Program-made: the position numbers and the translations under genes | Notes under the pieces: generated by a model | What the model saw: only the letters and a program-made list of their open reading frames with translations | The model's database searches: none | What the model was told of the DNA's origin: nothing | Shown here: piece by piece, positions 46,879-58,240 of the stretch | Layout of the letters: the number at the start of each line of letters is the position of its first letter | Position numbering within the stretch: position 1 is the stretch's first letter | Assembly: GCA_023078685.1 (NCBI GenBank) | Contig: JALGAS010000004.1 | Location: forward strand, 1,612,001 to 1,676,000 | Reading direction: 5' to 3' | Length of the DNA stretch: 64,000 nt | Source: Neopestalotiopsis rosae | Taxonomy: Eukaryota > Ascomycota > Sordariomycetes > Amphisphaeriales > Sporocadaceae

Positions 46879-47560
46879 ATTTTTGCTGGTAATGGAATGG
46901 AGCCGGGGGGGGAGGGTATATTGAGAGTTTGACAAAAGTGCCGTTCCTCTACATGGTCATTGTACTATCAAGTAATTGACAATGGCTCCATTCGCGGATT
47001 TCCGTTCGCCGGTGCGCTCTCAAGCGTCTATGATGATGGCAATTCAATTATTTTGGGCACCGCCACAGCGCAAACTGGATGGTAATCGATAGGCCTTAAT
47101 TCCGCGATCTCTGATTCGTAGCTGGCGCCACGATTTTGAGCCCAGCTAAAAGCCCAGCACTTCTCAGGCGTCCAGGCTTGGGTTTCGCGGCCCGGGGGGC
47201 TCGGCAAATAGTCCCTATAGTGGGTTTGGCTCCCTAAATAGTCCAGCCACTTTTTGAAGGGTTCAATTAAGAGGAGGCTTGTGCTTTCTTTTTTTCAATT
47301 AAGGAGAGGTCCGTTCTTAAATAAGCCGTCGCCTGTCAGATGCGAGATGCAGCGACGTTTAAGGCACAATAAACGGGACGCTGACGAGTTGATTTCAGTG
47401 GGGGTTTGAGTTGAGACGGCCCCGACGGGACCCCTCGGGAGAGCGTCCCCCCTTACTATGTAAAGCCCGTTTGGCAGGGCCAGTGAACCAAGAAAAGTGC
47501 CTGTCAATTCATTTCTCCAGCAGGCAACTGGAGCTGGAATGTCGCAGTTTTGGTGGTCCC

Positions 47561-47605
47561 CAGGCCAGGCAAGGCCAGGCAAACCAGCAAACCAGCAAAC
47601 CAGGC
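47561..47605. repeat. short tandem repeats (CCAGGCAAGG-type and AAACCAGC-type)
   Basis: About two copies of a CCAGGC/AAGG unit followed by three copies of AAACCAGC. This is a simple local duplication with no sign of a mobile element. Confidence 0.7.
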
Positions 47606-48174
47606 TGGCTTGGCTGACTCCCGACCCCCTCCCCCTCACCTCTCGGCCACCCTCGGCGCCTATTAACCAGGTATCAGTATTATTCCATCCCCAAATATTT
47701 ACCATGTTGAAATCTCCCGTACTCCGTTTTCCATGCGCCCGACGTCGAAGCAACTTCCCAGAGAGTGGATATCTTCATCAATGATAGCTGCTGCCTCATT
47801 ACAATAAACAAGTTCGATCATCTTCGAGAAAATACATCCCCTGAATCGGTAAATGAGGAAAAACGAGGCGAGGGACACTATTGTTATTTTTACACGCCCA
47901 GAACTCTCCGCATCCCAAATTAGCACCCTTTTTTGCGCGCGCCCCCACCAGTGACCTCACTCCCGGGACCCGTCATATTCGAATCACTCATTTCTTGTAT
48001 TGATTGGATTGTCCTTTCTCTCCTTCCCACCTTTGCGCCGGAGCATCAGACTTGAAACCTATTAACCTACCTACATTCATACCTACTGCGACGCTCAAAC
48101 CAGGCCTAACTGCTTTTCTTTTACAACAACAATCATACGTTTTCTGCGATTCCCCTTCTAGAAACATCTATCCG

Positions 48175-48231
48175 ATGAGCGTCCGAGACGAGTAAATGTT
48201 GGGCGCGAATATACGATACCAGAATACCTAA
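48175..48231 (+). promoter_or_regulatory. two tandem upstream ORFs
   Basis: ATG AGC ... TAA (48175-48195, six codons plus stop) is followed at once by ATG TTG ... TAA (48196-48231, eleven codons plus stop). The main ATG of the calponin-homology gene lies 44 bases after the second stop. If the leader includes them, they would lower or condition translation of the main frame. Confidence 0.5.
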
Positions 48232-48275
48232 GTTTTCGAGTGTAACGAGTTTACTACATCAGCAGCGCAAACAAG

Positions 48276-50491
48276 ATGGCGTCTGTTTCCTCCTTGGATA
48301 AAGACTTGCGCATGTCGCGCTCAGCCAGGTATACGCCTGCGGCTGCCAACGAAGCCCAGTCTTGGATTGAAGGCGTGTTGGGCGAGAAGCTCGCCGGCAA
48401 GGATTTGTTGGAAGGACTCAAAGATGGTGTTGCGCTGTGCAAGTATGATAATATTCCCCCATTCCTCCCCCCAACAGCGCCCTATTTTGGGCCTCTGTTT
48501 CCCAGCAGCTGTGTATGTTTCCATAAAACATTTGCTAATCGCGCAACCTCTACAGACTGGTCAACCTCGCGATCGGAGCGCCGGGCGTAAAGTTCAAGAA
48601 GTCCGCCATGCCGTTTGTGCAAATGGAAAACATATCGCATTATCTACGAGCTTGCAAATCACCACCGCTGAGTCTTCCCGATCACGACATGTTTCTGACC
48701 GTCGACCTCTTTGAGAGGAAGGATCCGGCGCAAGTCCTCCAGTGCCTTGGCGCATTCTCCCGCGCCGCGCAAAAGGCCAACCCTTCTGCCTTCCCCACCT
48801 CGATAGGCGGCATCGGCGGCGGCGGCAACAAACAGTCGGTCGTCTCGCCGGAGAGCACGGGCACTCCCAGTAGGAGTAGGGCGCTGTCCAATGTGTCCCA
48901 GAGCTCGTCTTCCCTGAGCGTGCGACCGGCGGCGCTCGTGCCACACAAGACTGGCTCCTCGACGGGCTCGGGCCGGTGGGGTTCCAACAACAAGAGTCCC
49001 ACGAGCGAACGTGTTGGGTCGCCCAGTGTGAGCAGCTGGAGCAAGAAGTTTGACGAGGGGGTTACTAGCCCCGCGTGGAATATCGCTCAGTACGGCTACA
49101 TGGGCGGCGCGTCGCAGGGCAACCTCGGCGTCGCCTTTGGTGCCCGTCGGCAGATCACTAGTGCTGCTCCGTCCGTCCCCAGCGCCGCCGAAAAGGAGCG
49201 CCGCCGAAAACAGCAAGAGGCCGAGGCCGAGCGCCAGCGCCAGCAGATGCAAGAGGAGGAGCAGAGGCGCAAGGCCGAGCTCGAGGCCGAGGAAGAGCGC
49301 AGCCGCCTGGCCGAGGAGAAGCGCTGGGAAGAAGAGACCCGGAAACAGCGTGACGAAGAGAAGCGCAAGGCCGAGGACGAGAAACGTAGGTGGCAAGAAG
49401 AAGAGCGCCAGTGGAGACTCACCAACGAAAAGCGCCGTCAAGAAGAAGAAGAGGCTGAAGCGAGAATAGTGGAAGAGCGTAGAAAGTCGCAATCGCACAG
49501 CCGAGCCAACTCGCAGCTACAGGGTCAGTTTTTGAGCCAGTACCAAGCGGAACAGGACATCAGCAAGCCTGAAGCAGCCGGAGGAGGTTACGCGGAGCGC
49601 ATCAAGGCCTTGGAACGCGAGCTCGAGCTTGCCCGACAGCGCGAGCAACAGTATGAAGAAGAACGACAGCGCCAGCAGGGAAGTAAGAACCGAAACCGGT
49701 CTCGCAGCCGCCCCAGACTTCAGGATAGGACCCCAAGCAGACAGGACTCGTGGTCGCGTGACGAGCGTGAGGTGCTCAAGACCCAGTGGGATCGCCACCA
49801 AGAAGAGCAAGCGGCCGGCGTCCAAGCTCCCAGGCTGCCGAGCCGCCCGCTGCCGGACCCCAAGGTTAGTTCTCCGCTAAAGCCACAGCGAACTGGCGGC
49901 AACGAGTCGCTTTCGGCGCCGCCACCCACTCTCCCCTTGAGGACCCAGCGTACCGGTGAGGCTAGACCCCTCCCAGGAACCCCGGAGAAACCAAAACCTA
50001 ACCCAGCGATCAAGTCGCCCGGATCTAGCGGACGACCGTTGCCAACACCTGCAAGTCCCAACTGGGCCAACCGGAGCAGCCGGACGGACCGATTCCTCGC
50101 CTCTAACCCAGCCCCCAAGAGTCCGCCAGTGCAACAAACATATTCCCGCGAGCTTGGAGCCGGTGCCGAACAGGATGCCGAGGACCGCCGACGGACGCAG
50201 TCTCAAGCCAAGACCAAGGCCGGTGGCTGGGCCGGCAAGTCGCTGTTGGAGCGCGAGATGGAGATGGAGCGCCAGCGCCAAAAGGAGTGGGAGGCGGCCC
50301 AGGAGGAGACGGCCAACGCGCCTCGGTCCCGCGACGGCGTGGACGGCATCGGAGGCGGCATCGGCGGGAGGTGGGACGTTGGCCAATGGAGCGGGTTCAC
50401 GGGTGGCGATAACCAGAATAATGTCGGCACTGGCATCGGCGCGGGCCGAAGACAGATTGTCGGGCCGAGACCTTTGCCTCGTATCCCATAG
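48276..50491 (+). CDS. calponin-homology / coiled-coil protein (transgelin-like)
   Basis: Likely actin-binding cytoskeletal protein. Two exons, 48276-48442 and 48556-50491 (113-base intron, GTATGA...CTACAG), giving 700 residues. A single CH domain fills about residues 20-130: ANEAQSWIEGVLGEKL, LLEGLKDGVALCKLVN across the splice, and FKKSAMPFVQMENISHYLRA. A calponin-type repeat lies near 222-255 (AWNIAQYGYMGGASQGNL). A long charged coiled coil of Glu/Arg/Gln/Lys spans about 265-375, then Pro/Ser/Arg-rich, probably disordered sequence follows to the end. Yeast transgelins (Scp1/Stg1) have the CH domain and calponin repeat but only about 200 residues, so the coiled coil and tail are the filamentous-fungal additions. 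Two upstream ORFs precede it. Confidence 0.88.
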
Positions 50492-51509
50492 ATCACGAGT
50501 AGGAAAACAAAGGGTTCGGTCTTGTCATAAAAAAGACACTGCCGGTCGTCGAGTCCCTGGGCATTATTCCTTGCTGCAACGGGGTTCAGTAGACATGGCT
50601 GATAGGATAGATATTGAGAAGACAAGAATAATAATTACAACCCTTTCTAATTCCATCAAGATGCTATATCGCTTGTGATCAACATACCGAGGCTTGATGA
50701 GGTGAGAAAGTGATTATACTATTATGAGTTGAAACTTGTTCGAGGGCGGTGACTATGTTAAGGTGTATCATGGGACCTTGAAATTGCATATTGTGAAGGC
50801 TGTATGAGACACTCTGTCAACCTTTTGCACTCGTTCTCCCAGGTCTACACATGGGTATGCATCACTTTAGTCGTTCCAGATGATGCACATAACACGGAAA
50901 AATATTACGCCTGATACTCCATGCGTAGTCCACCAGATCAACCAAGAAATTGCAACCTTATCGGACTGGATGACTATGGAATATCACGCAACTGTAGACT
51001 GATAGTTAGTTGCAATGTTGGGTGTCACCTTCGAAGCTGCTTTCCACTCATTTATTTATCGGTACGTAGGTCATACCTCACAACAGCCAGGTTGATAGAC
51101 TCACGTAAGACAGCCGAGGCGGCGTAAGGGGGATATTGAACCGGGGGCTGCCAGATAGAAAGGATTTCGCTATATTGTTGCTCACCACAAGGTAGACGAA
51201 GGATTCAACAGCGCATGGATTGTATGGTCGCTTCATCCTAGTTCTCTTGGCATCTCAAATCTACACATCCAATCACAATCAATCAGCTCCCTTGCTTCAT
51301 GGCTTTTCTTTTTCCCACTATCGATCTCACTTCTCGGGACCTCGACAAAAGCTTACACTCACACACAAACACACATACAGATACACACATAGATACACAG
51401 ACAGATATACATACAGACACAGACACACGTATATCACAACTACAAGCACGTCACCTCTATCATTTGCAGTTTGCGTATCTTGGTTCTTCAATCCATCTTA
51501 CAGTCAATC
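50492..51509. other. intergenic region with microsatellite
   Basis: 3' end of the calponin-homology gene and leader of the DUF4267 gene. A CA/GATA-rich microsatellite lies at 51354-51429. No gene is seen. Confidence 0.55.
51354..51429. repeat. ACAC/ACAGAT microsatellite in a 5' leader
   Basis: Imperfect repeats of ACACAC, ACACAT, AGATACAC and ACAGAT over about 75 bases, ending about 80 bases before the ATG at 51510. Its length probably varies among strains. Confidence 0.8.
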
Positions 51510-51917
51510 ATGTTTAGCGATTTCCAACTCCGACACCTACCCGCCCTCTTCACAGCCGCAGCCCAATGCTGGGCAACCATCTGGCCACTGGTCAGCGGCG
51601 GTAGTCCCCGCGACGTGATGCGGCACTACGGCCTCCCCGAGCGCATGGTCACCGGCGCCGGGCCCGCGACCGCGGCCGAGACCGTCTGGCACGTGGGCAA
51701 CGCCCGCACCGCCTGCCTCGGCATCCTCATGTTCTGGTTCTACACGGAGCGCCGGTACGACGTGCTCGACGTCTTTCTCGTCGTCAGCGGCGGCTACCTC
51801 GGCGTCGTGGACTGCTATCTCCTCTGCGCGGTGGGCCGGCCGGCTGCGGGCTTGGGGCGGCTTTTGGGGTCTCTTGTGTTTGCTGTTTTGGGACTCTTGG
51901 GCTTTACCCAGGGTTAG
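51510..51917 (+). CDS. DUF4267-type small integral membrane protein
   Basis: A 135-residue protein; the ATG at 51510 (MFSDFQLRHLPALF) is chosen because earlier in-frame codons are not ATG. Four hydrophobic segments are seen, around LPALFTAAAQCWATIW, ACLGILMFWFY, DVFLVVSGGYLGVVDCYLLCAV and LLGSLVFAVLGLLGF. The HVGNARTACLGILMFW and YDVLDVFLVVSGGYLGVVD blocks match the fungal DUF4267 family as I know it. Function is unknown. The coding part is strongly GC-rich compared with its leader. Confidence 0.78.
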   Translation: MFSDFQLRHLPALFTAAAQCWATIWPLVSGGSPRDVMRHYGLPERMVTGAGPATAAETVWHVGNARTACLGILMFWFYTERRYDVLDVFLVVSGGYLGVVDCYLLCAVGRPAAGLGRLLGSLVFAVLGLLGFTQG

Positions 51918-52225
51918 AGTTGATTGTCTAGTTAGCGAAATGTTCCGATACGGACCTGAAAAGTTTCTATCCCCTCAATAAAGTCATTCACTTGCAGCTT
52001 TCCCTTGGGAGTGAATCATCAAGCTTGGTCTGGTGTTTGCCAACAAATCTTTTCCTACCTTCAGTCTATGATTGATTTTGCGCCAACAAGTAAGACAATT
52101 TCATCTTTCATGTCGCTTTGGGCCAATATCGAGACAAAGCTCAATTGTTGATTCATATATGCTGACTGCCCCCCCCCCCCCCCCCCCCCCGCTTCTGTCA
52201 AATATTCCATTTCCAACGCTAATTG
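51918..52225. other. convergent 3' intergenic region
   Basis: 3' ends of the DUF4267 gene (+) and the CorA-like gene (-), with a long C homopolymer at 52169-52190. AATAAAG near 51977 is a polyadenylation-like signal for the DUF4267 gene. Confidence 0.55.
52169..52190. repeat. 22-base C homopolymer
   Basis: An unbroken run of 22 C on the plus strand. On the minus-strand CorA-like transcript this is a G22 tract 36-57 bases after the stop codon, inside the probable 3' UTR. Exact length is prone to sequencing error. Confidence 0.85.
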
Positions 52226-53908
52226 CTAAACCACGCAATTGCTTTCATTTCTAGACTTTGCTCTATACCATCTCCATTTCCAATACCCGAGGGTGAGAGC
52301 AGTCATGGGTACCACCACCGCGAAGTAAATCCATAGGTGTGGGGCTACGATCCATTCGCCACCAGAGTCAGAATCCGTGGTGAAGAATCCCATTCCGAAG
52401 AAGCCCTTGTATGACTTCGTGGTTAGTCTTCAAGTGTATTGCACGAGAATGTGATGCCTTACGGAAGTAAATGTAGCTGGCAGAAACACTAAGGTGACTA
52501 TCGTAATCACTCTCATTGCAGTGCTGTCTCTGAGCATGTGGTTGGACATACTTTCAGTGGTGTTTTGACTCTTCAAACTAATGGTATCGGAAGCCTTGCC
52601 ACGCATGGTTAGCCTTTGGATGTCAAAAAAGGATTGAGCACCTACCATCTGAACAGCGCTTGCGATTCGACTCAACATAAACGCCACATTCGACTGCAAT
52701 GCTTCAACTTTTGCAATCAAGTTTCCAATGCAGATGTCAAAGCGTTGTGCAGATTCTACATCCACTACTCCGCTGAGTTCTAGAGTGCTGTTCCAATCTT
52801 TCAATCTAGCCAGTACGCGTGTCTGCCCTGCAAGTATTGGTTGAAGACAGACAATACTCTTGTCAACGAAACGAAGTTGGGACAGTTGATCATACATATC
52901 AACGAAGTCAAGTTCTCGCTCGATTTCGACGCTTAGTACCTTGGCTGCCTACAATATGTCAGTTCGATTTATGCCACCTTAGCCAAGTCTTGTACACACG
53001 TCGACTTACTGCTTTCTGTAGCATGCTATCGAAGTCGCTTAAATACCATCTCCAATCACGCAATCGGGATGAAAGCAGTTCAATATGGGGCTGTAGGGGA
53101 TGATCCTCGGTACTGATGCGCGATGCAAGTCCTTCCCCATCGCCACATTCTTCGTTCGGAAGAATCATCAGCCAAATATGCTGATTCATACCCAAGCTGT
53201 ATTGCTGGTATATTCCAATCTGTCTTATAACCCAAACAACATTGTCTTCGTAGTCGACCTTCTTTTCAGGGTATTTGTGGATATATGCCAGTTCTAGAAT
53301 TCACAGATTAATCAATAGCCTTGTTGATCAGCCATAAAAAATACTGAGTCCTACCATGCTTCTCTCCCTGCTGTCTCCACCCGCATGGAACAAACCCGCT
53401 CTCAATATTGGCAATTTTGTGCCTAAAACATCGCGCGAGTTCCCAAAGCTCGTCAAATCCATTGGTCAAAGATATGAAAGATTCGAACATGTCAGTTGAG
53501 ACGTTGAGAGGTGCCCAAGAATGTTTCTGGCGCATCACTCTGCCAATAAAACCCATTAGACAGGCGTTCAAGCGGAGGATAATGAGACATATTTATCAAG
53601 AAGATAAAGGGAGGAGGGAGGAAAGGGGCGGCTCAAGTCCATAGACGGGCACTATAATTGAGAATAGGCCGAAAAATATCTTACGCTATTTTGATACTCG
53701 CGTTAGAGTTGCGCCAAGCCTTTTCCAAACCAACGTTGTCATGAAGCCTCGCGTGTATGTATTGCTTGCATACTGACTGATTGTTGGGTACTATTGGGAT
53801 ATCGCGCTCGATCAGTTCTATACAAGGGTCATCGTCATCGTCATCGCATATGAATATTCCAGACAGAGGAGCAACTGAAAGAATATCTCTGTTGTCTTGC
53901 TTCTCCAT
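52226..53908 (-). CDS. CorA-like divalent-cation transporter-type membrane protein
   Basis: Six exons: 53685-53908, 53355-53539, 53010-53293, 52646-52948, 52463-52594 and 52226-52405, phases consistent, 435 residues. The long N-terminal part is cytosolic. The family end is clear: STAMRVITIVTLVFLPATF (helix 1), the loop after it, and WIYFAVVVPMTALTLGYW (helix 2), as in fungal CorA-like proteins. The GMN ion-selectivity motif of true CorA is replaced by GMG (380-382, FFGMGFF). Two acceptors are AAG: the 51-base intron 52595-52645 keeps the frame if unspliced, and the last intron ends ACAAG. Fungal members often combine this region with kinase or ankyrin parts and may sense rather than transport. 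Transport of Mg2+ is not assured. Divergent from the permease gene. Confidence 0.82.
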
Positions 53909-55156
53909 AACTCAGAATTCGAACATCTGTGGGACTTTTGTATTCAGAGCAGAGATTCAGTGAGGGGTTGACAGGGGGTAATCGTTGTTTATGTACCCAG
54001 TTGCCACCCCAGCCTCAGCCTCACGAGTGCTTCCACCGCTGCTGCAGCTACTACCCATTCATAATATGCCTTGCTTGATAAGTGGAAATCTTTGTAAATG
54101 TCGAGAAGGCTGTTGCTTTACCTAGTTCCACAAGATGGTAGGCTGCGTGATCTCTCGCCCATTTACAATTTGCGCGCTCCGAGCGTCAGTTGGATCTCTT
54201 CTGTGCGGATCTGCATAGATGAATAAGTGGGTATTCGGGCCACTGAAATCAACGCTGATTCTAATCATGGTTCATCGTACCTGACTTCGGCATCTGTCAG
54301 TGCCCTAGGTGCCGTGTATTTGAAGTCATCTGCTTGAACCCGTGAGATGTATATTAGGCTGTTGACGGCTGAGGGTACTGACCTAATTTTACTGCAATTT
54401 CAAAATAAGAGAGGCTGCGCCCAGGGAACGTTTTCTGAAGCAACACCTCAAGAGCGGCTCGCTTGATGCGGTATGTCGGAAGAGTGTGTCGAGCCATTTG
54501 AAAATATTAATCATAGATTGTGATTCCAATAGGCCGCTTTGTAGCATGAGGAGACAAAAGTAGTAACAACTTGGGCGCAAAGAATTTAAGTAGATTGACC
54601 GAAAGATCCTTCAAGACACGGCCACGGCAAGGATGGACGAAGATCTCCGTGAGGCTATGGGATTCCCACACTACGCCCGGTTGATACCAGAAACAACCAT
54701 ATGCAGGCTGCAGAGCGTTTGGCATACTCGACTACGCGGACTGGCAGACATGGCAGAAAACCATGGAGTGTCTAAGCGATTATCTATTGTCCAATCCACA
54801 TCATCCACAGGGCCCCCTTGTCCCTGACCCTACCCTGTCGAAACACGTACATACTTTGTAGCCTACCAAGCCTACATAGTATATCTGCAGGCAAATCCAG
54901 GCTTGTCGGATGCCTTACGTATCCTGGTTAGCGGTTCGCGTCAGAGGCACTGCATCGCAGCTGAAAAAAAAGAGGAAGAAGAAAAAGAAAACAATTGGAA
55001 AAAAGCAGGGGCAACGGAAAACAAAACAGGAAGAGCAGAAAAAGCGCCGCAAAAGGATAATTGCGCTATGGGCAGGTCTTTTTCGTCCATCACCCAGAAT
55101 CTCAGCGACGCGGAAGGTCGGCTTGCATATACTTGCGGCTTGTCACATAATACAGT

Positions 55157-55187
<31 letters not shown>

Positions 55188-55253
55188 CACATCTACTCCG
55201 ATGAAGCGCTTGTTCTGTCTATATTACAGTGCTAAAAGAGCGTTTAATCTGCC
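53909..55253. other. divergent intergenic region, CorA-like / permease
   Basis: A 1.35-kb region with no protein-like frame. Purine-rich sequence with many A runs lies at about 54960-55060 and a T28 tract at 55160-55187, close to the permease start. Both strands probably carry promoters here. Confidence 0.55.
55160..55187. repeat. 28-base T homopolymer
   Basis: An unbroken T run ending 66 bases before the permease ATG. It may act as a nucleosome-excluding promoter element, as poly(dA:dT) tracts do in fungi. Length may vary. Confidence 0.85.
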
Positions 55254-57897
55254 ATGCAAGACCCGGCTCAACTTTTGTGGGCTGAGTGGCAAGGCGACGA
55301 CGACCACACAACACCAGAAACAGCACAGCAAGATGCTGTACCGACTCACGATAACCGCCTGAACGACGAAACGACCGAAAATGAGCCCCAAGAAACCAAC
55401 CGCAGCTCTACATCGGTAAACGATGAAGGGGGGCCACCAATGCGGAACGATGTCGCTCCACCTACGAACGAGTCCATTAATCCAGCAGAAGGTGGACTTT
55501 TCTCGACAAGTTTCGATGCCGCACCAACCGCAAATGGTCATCCTCCAGCTCCTTTACGAAGAGTTCCAACTACAGCGATCCCTCGACAACCCCAGGGAAG
55601 TGCGTCGCCGGTAGCTACTCTCAGGTTTGTGAGCAATTTCACAAGCATTGAGATAATGACTGATAGAAGCCAGGCGTGTGTTGCATGAAATCCACATCTT
55701 CATGATCGCGATAGGTGCCGTGATTGGCATGGGTTTTTATGTGAGGACAGGAAGCATTTACCACCTGGGAGGTTCTGCCGCAGTCCTTTATTCATTTGCA
55801 TTCCTTGGGCTAGTTACTTCAGCAGTCATGCACAACTTGGCCAAGATGCTGACTGCTTGGCCCGTATCTGGTGCGCTGACTATTTTCGTTGAAAAATTTG
55901 TCGATGAGGATATAGCCATAATCGTGGGCATACTGTACTGGTAAGTTAGTATTTGACCAGTCACGGCCTCGTTCTAAGTAAAACAGGTTTACATACATCT
56001 TCTCATTTGCCGGATTGACCACAACTCTTGGTCGCCTAGCAGACAGTGTCCTTTTGAACGACAAAGGGCAAACTAACACCGGCGCTTCGGTCGCAATCTC
56101 GATATTGTCTCTTCTCTTACCCATCCTCTTCAACCTCACACCACCCGAAGTAGGTTTCGAGACGTTCATCACCACCATTCAGATCTTTCTGATGCTGAGT
56201 TCTCCTAGGTCTTTCGACACATCGAGCTTGCTTTTGGCATATTTAAGTTGACACTCGCTATCTGCGTAACACTTATAATGAATGTCTTGAATCCGCAGGG
56301 TAGGTGTACATCGTTTCAGTTCTTCGAATTGACCATAGCACTGACCATGAAAATTTGTAGATGGGGCTTTTCAGCAAAATCTCAACTGTGAGTGTTCAAG
56401 CGAACAGTCTCCTTCTGGATCTCATGTGTCTAATCATTTTGCAGCTGTTCGGAGGAACGTCGCATTCATTGATAATGGAACATACGGAGGCTGGTTTGGC
56501 GTCTTGATGACATCGATATATTTGACTGCCTTTGGCTATGTGGGCGTTGAAGCAGTTGCAGCGACATCCAGAGAGGCTAAACTTCCAGAAGAGCTTTCAG
56601 CAGATAGCAGCTCCACGACCGGATCAATCCGAGAGCTCGACAGCCACGAAATGCGTGACTTCCCCCAAGACCCTCCCCGGCCCAATTCGAGCTCGGCGCC
56701 GTCTGAACCACAAGCGACACGCCAAACAAGCTCTGTTACTGCACCAGCAGTACAGGCAATCAATCCAACAGGGTCGCGAGGCTTTGGTCCAAGTAACGAA
56801 CCGAAAAGTACATATCGAACCGGCGATATTTTTCGACGACCAGCAATGTTGGTTCCGTTGACGGCCACGTTCATCTACATTTGGGGTGGTTGGAGCGTTA
56901 TGCAGAATGTTGATTACAGCGACTCTAACTTACCATCCTTGGTGTGGGACGGTCCTGGTGGTACATCCATCTTTGTCGAGGTCGCTGACAATGACCATAA
57001 TGTGGGGCTGTCCAAAAGCCTCACAGCACTCCTCATCGTCAACTTGTTCTCGACTTCCAGTACTGCACTTTATATCGCTTCGAGGACTCTGTATGGCATG
57101 GCTTACACGAGTCTCAGGAAGGGCAGAAGCAGGATCGCTGGGTGGTTGACAAAGACTAAGTATGGCGTCCCTTGGGTCTCTGTACTAGTATCAGCCTGGC
57201 TGTTTTGGCTCCCTTTCACCAGGTATGCTCCTGGGTCTAATGCAAACATTGTGAGTCAATTCAGGTCAAGTTCTTTGTGTTTCGTCGCTAAAATAGCCGT
57301 GAAGGCAATAGATGTCATCGTTGAAATGGGGTCGGTATCGTGCATTTTGGTTTGGGGGTTCGAGTCGCTCGCCGCATTCCGTCTTTACGGAGCGTAAGTT
57401 TCTAACAGATATCAATTCACTCTCACATCAACGACTCACATTTTCGGTAGATACCGCAAACACTACAAAGATACTGTAGAGTTCTCTGGGGTGGACAGAG
57501 ATTTTGTCATCAAAGCCTACCAGAAGGGCTGGTACTGGTTTCATCGAATGACTTCCCTTTTCGCAGTTATCTGTTGCCTCGTCATTATCTTTGTGGGCGG
57601 AGCAATGATCTGCAAAAATAACGACAAAAGTCCGCTTCAAGGCATCGCCGCCTTTCTGGTGGTAAGTACAATCTCGACATACCTCATTTGCGAAGACCTA
57701 CTTACTGATAGTATTGGTAGATTGGCATATTCATTGCTGGTACTATTCTCGTAAAATTTAGAAGAGGGAAGTTCGCACAGCTTCCCGCCAGGAAAGCGTT
57801 TTATTCAGCATCCCTCGATGGTGACCATATTGAGACAGTTCTAAGAGATCTTGACACGCAAAGCTTAGGAAACAGAAGTTCAACATACGTCAAGTAG
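55254..57897 (+). CDS. APC-superfamily amino acid permease with long loops
   Basis: Nine exons: 55254-55624, 55674-55940, 55987-56149, 56209-56299, 56361-56387, 56445-57250, 57305-57393, 57451-57661 and 57721-57897; all phases agree, 733 residues. Fungal YAT-type amino acid transporter of the plasma membrane. The N-terminal 124 residues are hydrophilic. Helix 1 starts RVLHEIHIFMIAIGAVIGMGFYVRTG, the family entry motif. PPEVFRHIELAFGIFKLTLAI is restored by the third splice. FGYVGVEAVAATSREAK is the conserved helix 6 region, and AIDVIVEMGSVSCILVWGFES the helix 10 region. An insert of about 85 residues (Ser/Pro-rich) follows SREAK. Exon 5 is only 27 bases. One acceptor is AAG (57302-57304). Confidence 0.85.
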
Positions 57898-58240
57898 ACC
57901 GAGAACTGCTTGATGGCACGACGTCTGTTGCATATTAATATGAGAACTCTTGGAGCTGGAAGGCAAATTTGATTACGATGCAAAATAGTAAATATAATGT
58001 TCGATGTACTTTGTGCGGATATATCATATTTAGCGGGCGGCAGAGACCAGGTTCGAGATGAGTTGGAAGAGATGGATTCAATCAAAGATAAGATGACTTT
58101 CACAGTTCCCGTCCGAATAAGATTCATTCAACGATTGTCTCATTAGGTTCTACTTACTCCAAGGCAACTGAATAGTCAGTCTTGAAGTAATAGTGATACT
58201 TGGCATTATGGAAAGTTAAGAGCCCAGAGCCCGTAGGCGA
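57898..58240. other. convergent 3' intergenic region
   Basis: The 3' ends of the permease (+) and the large kinase gene (-) face each other. AT-rich. No gene is seen. Confidence 0.55.

Larger units (their letters stand above)
46879..48275. other. divergent intergenic region with short repeats
   Basis: A 1.4-kb region between NDUFAF2 (-) and the calponin-homology gene (+). It contains small tandem repeats at 47561-47605 and two short upstream frames at 48175-48231. Otherwise no gene is seen. Confidence 0.55.

Noticed and set aside
48659..49498. 279-codon minus-strand open frame opposite the calponin-homology gene
   Set aside because: A Leu/Phe-rich antisense product of the Glu/Arg/Lys coiled-coil codons; not a membrane protein.
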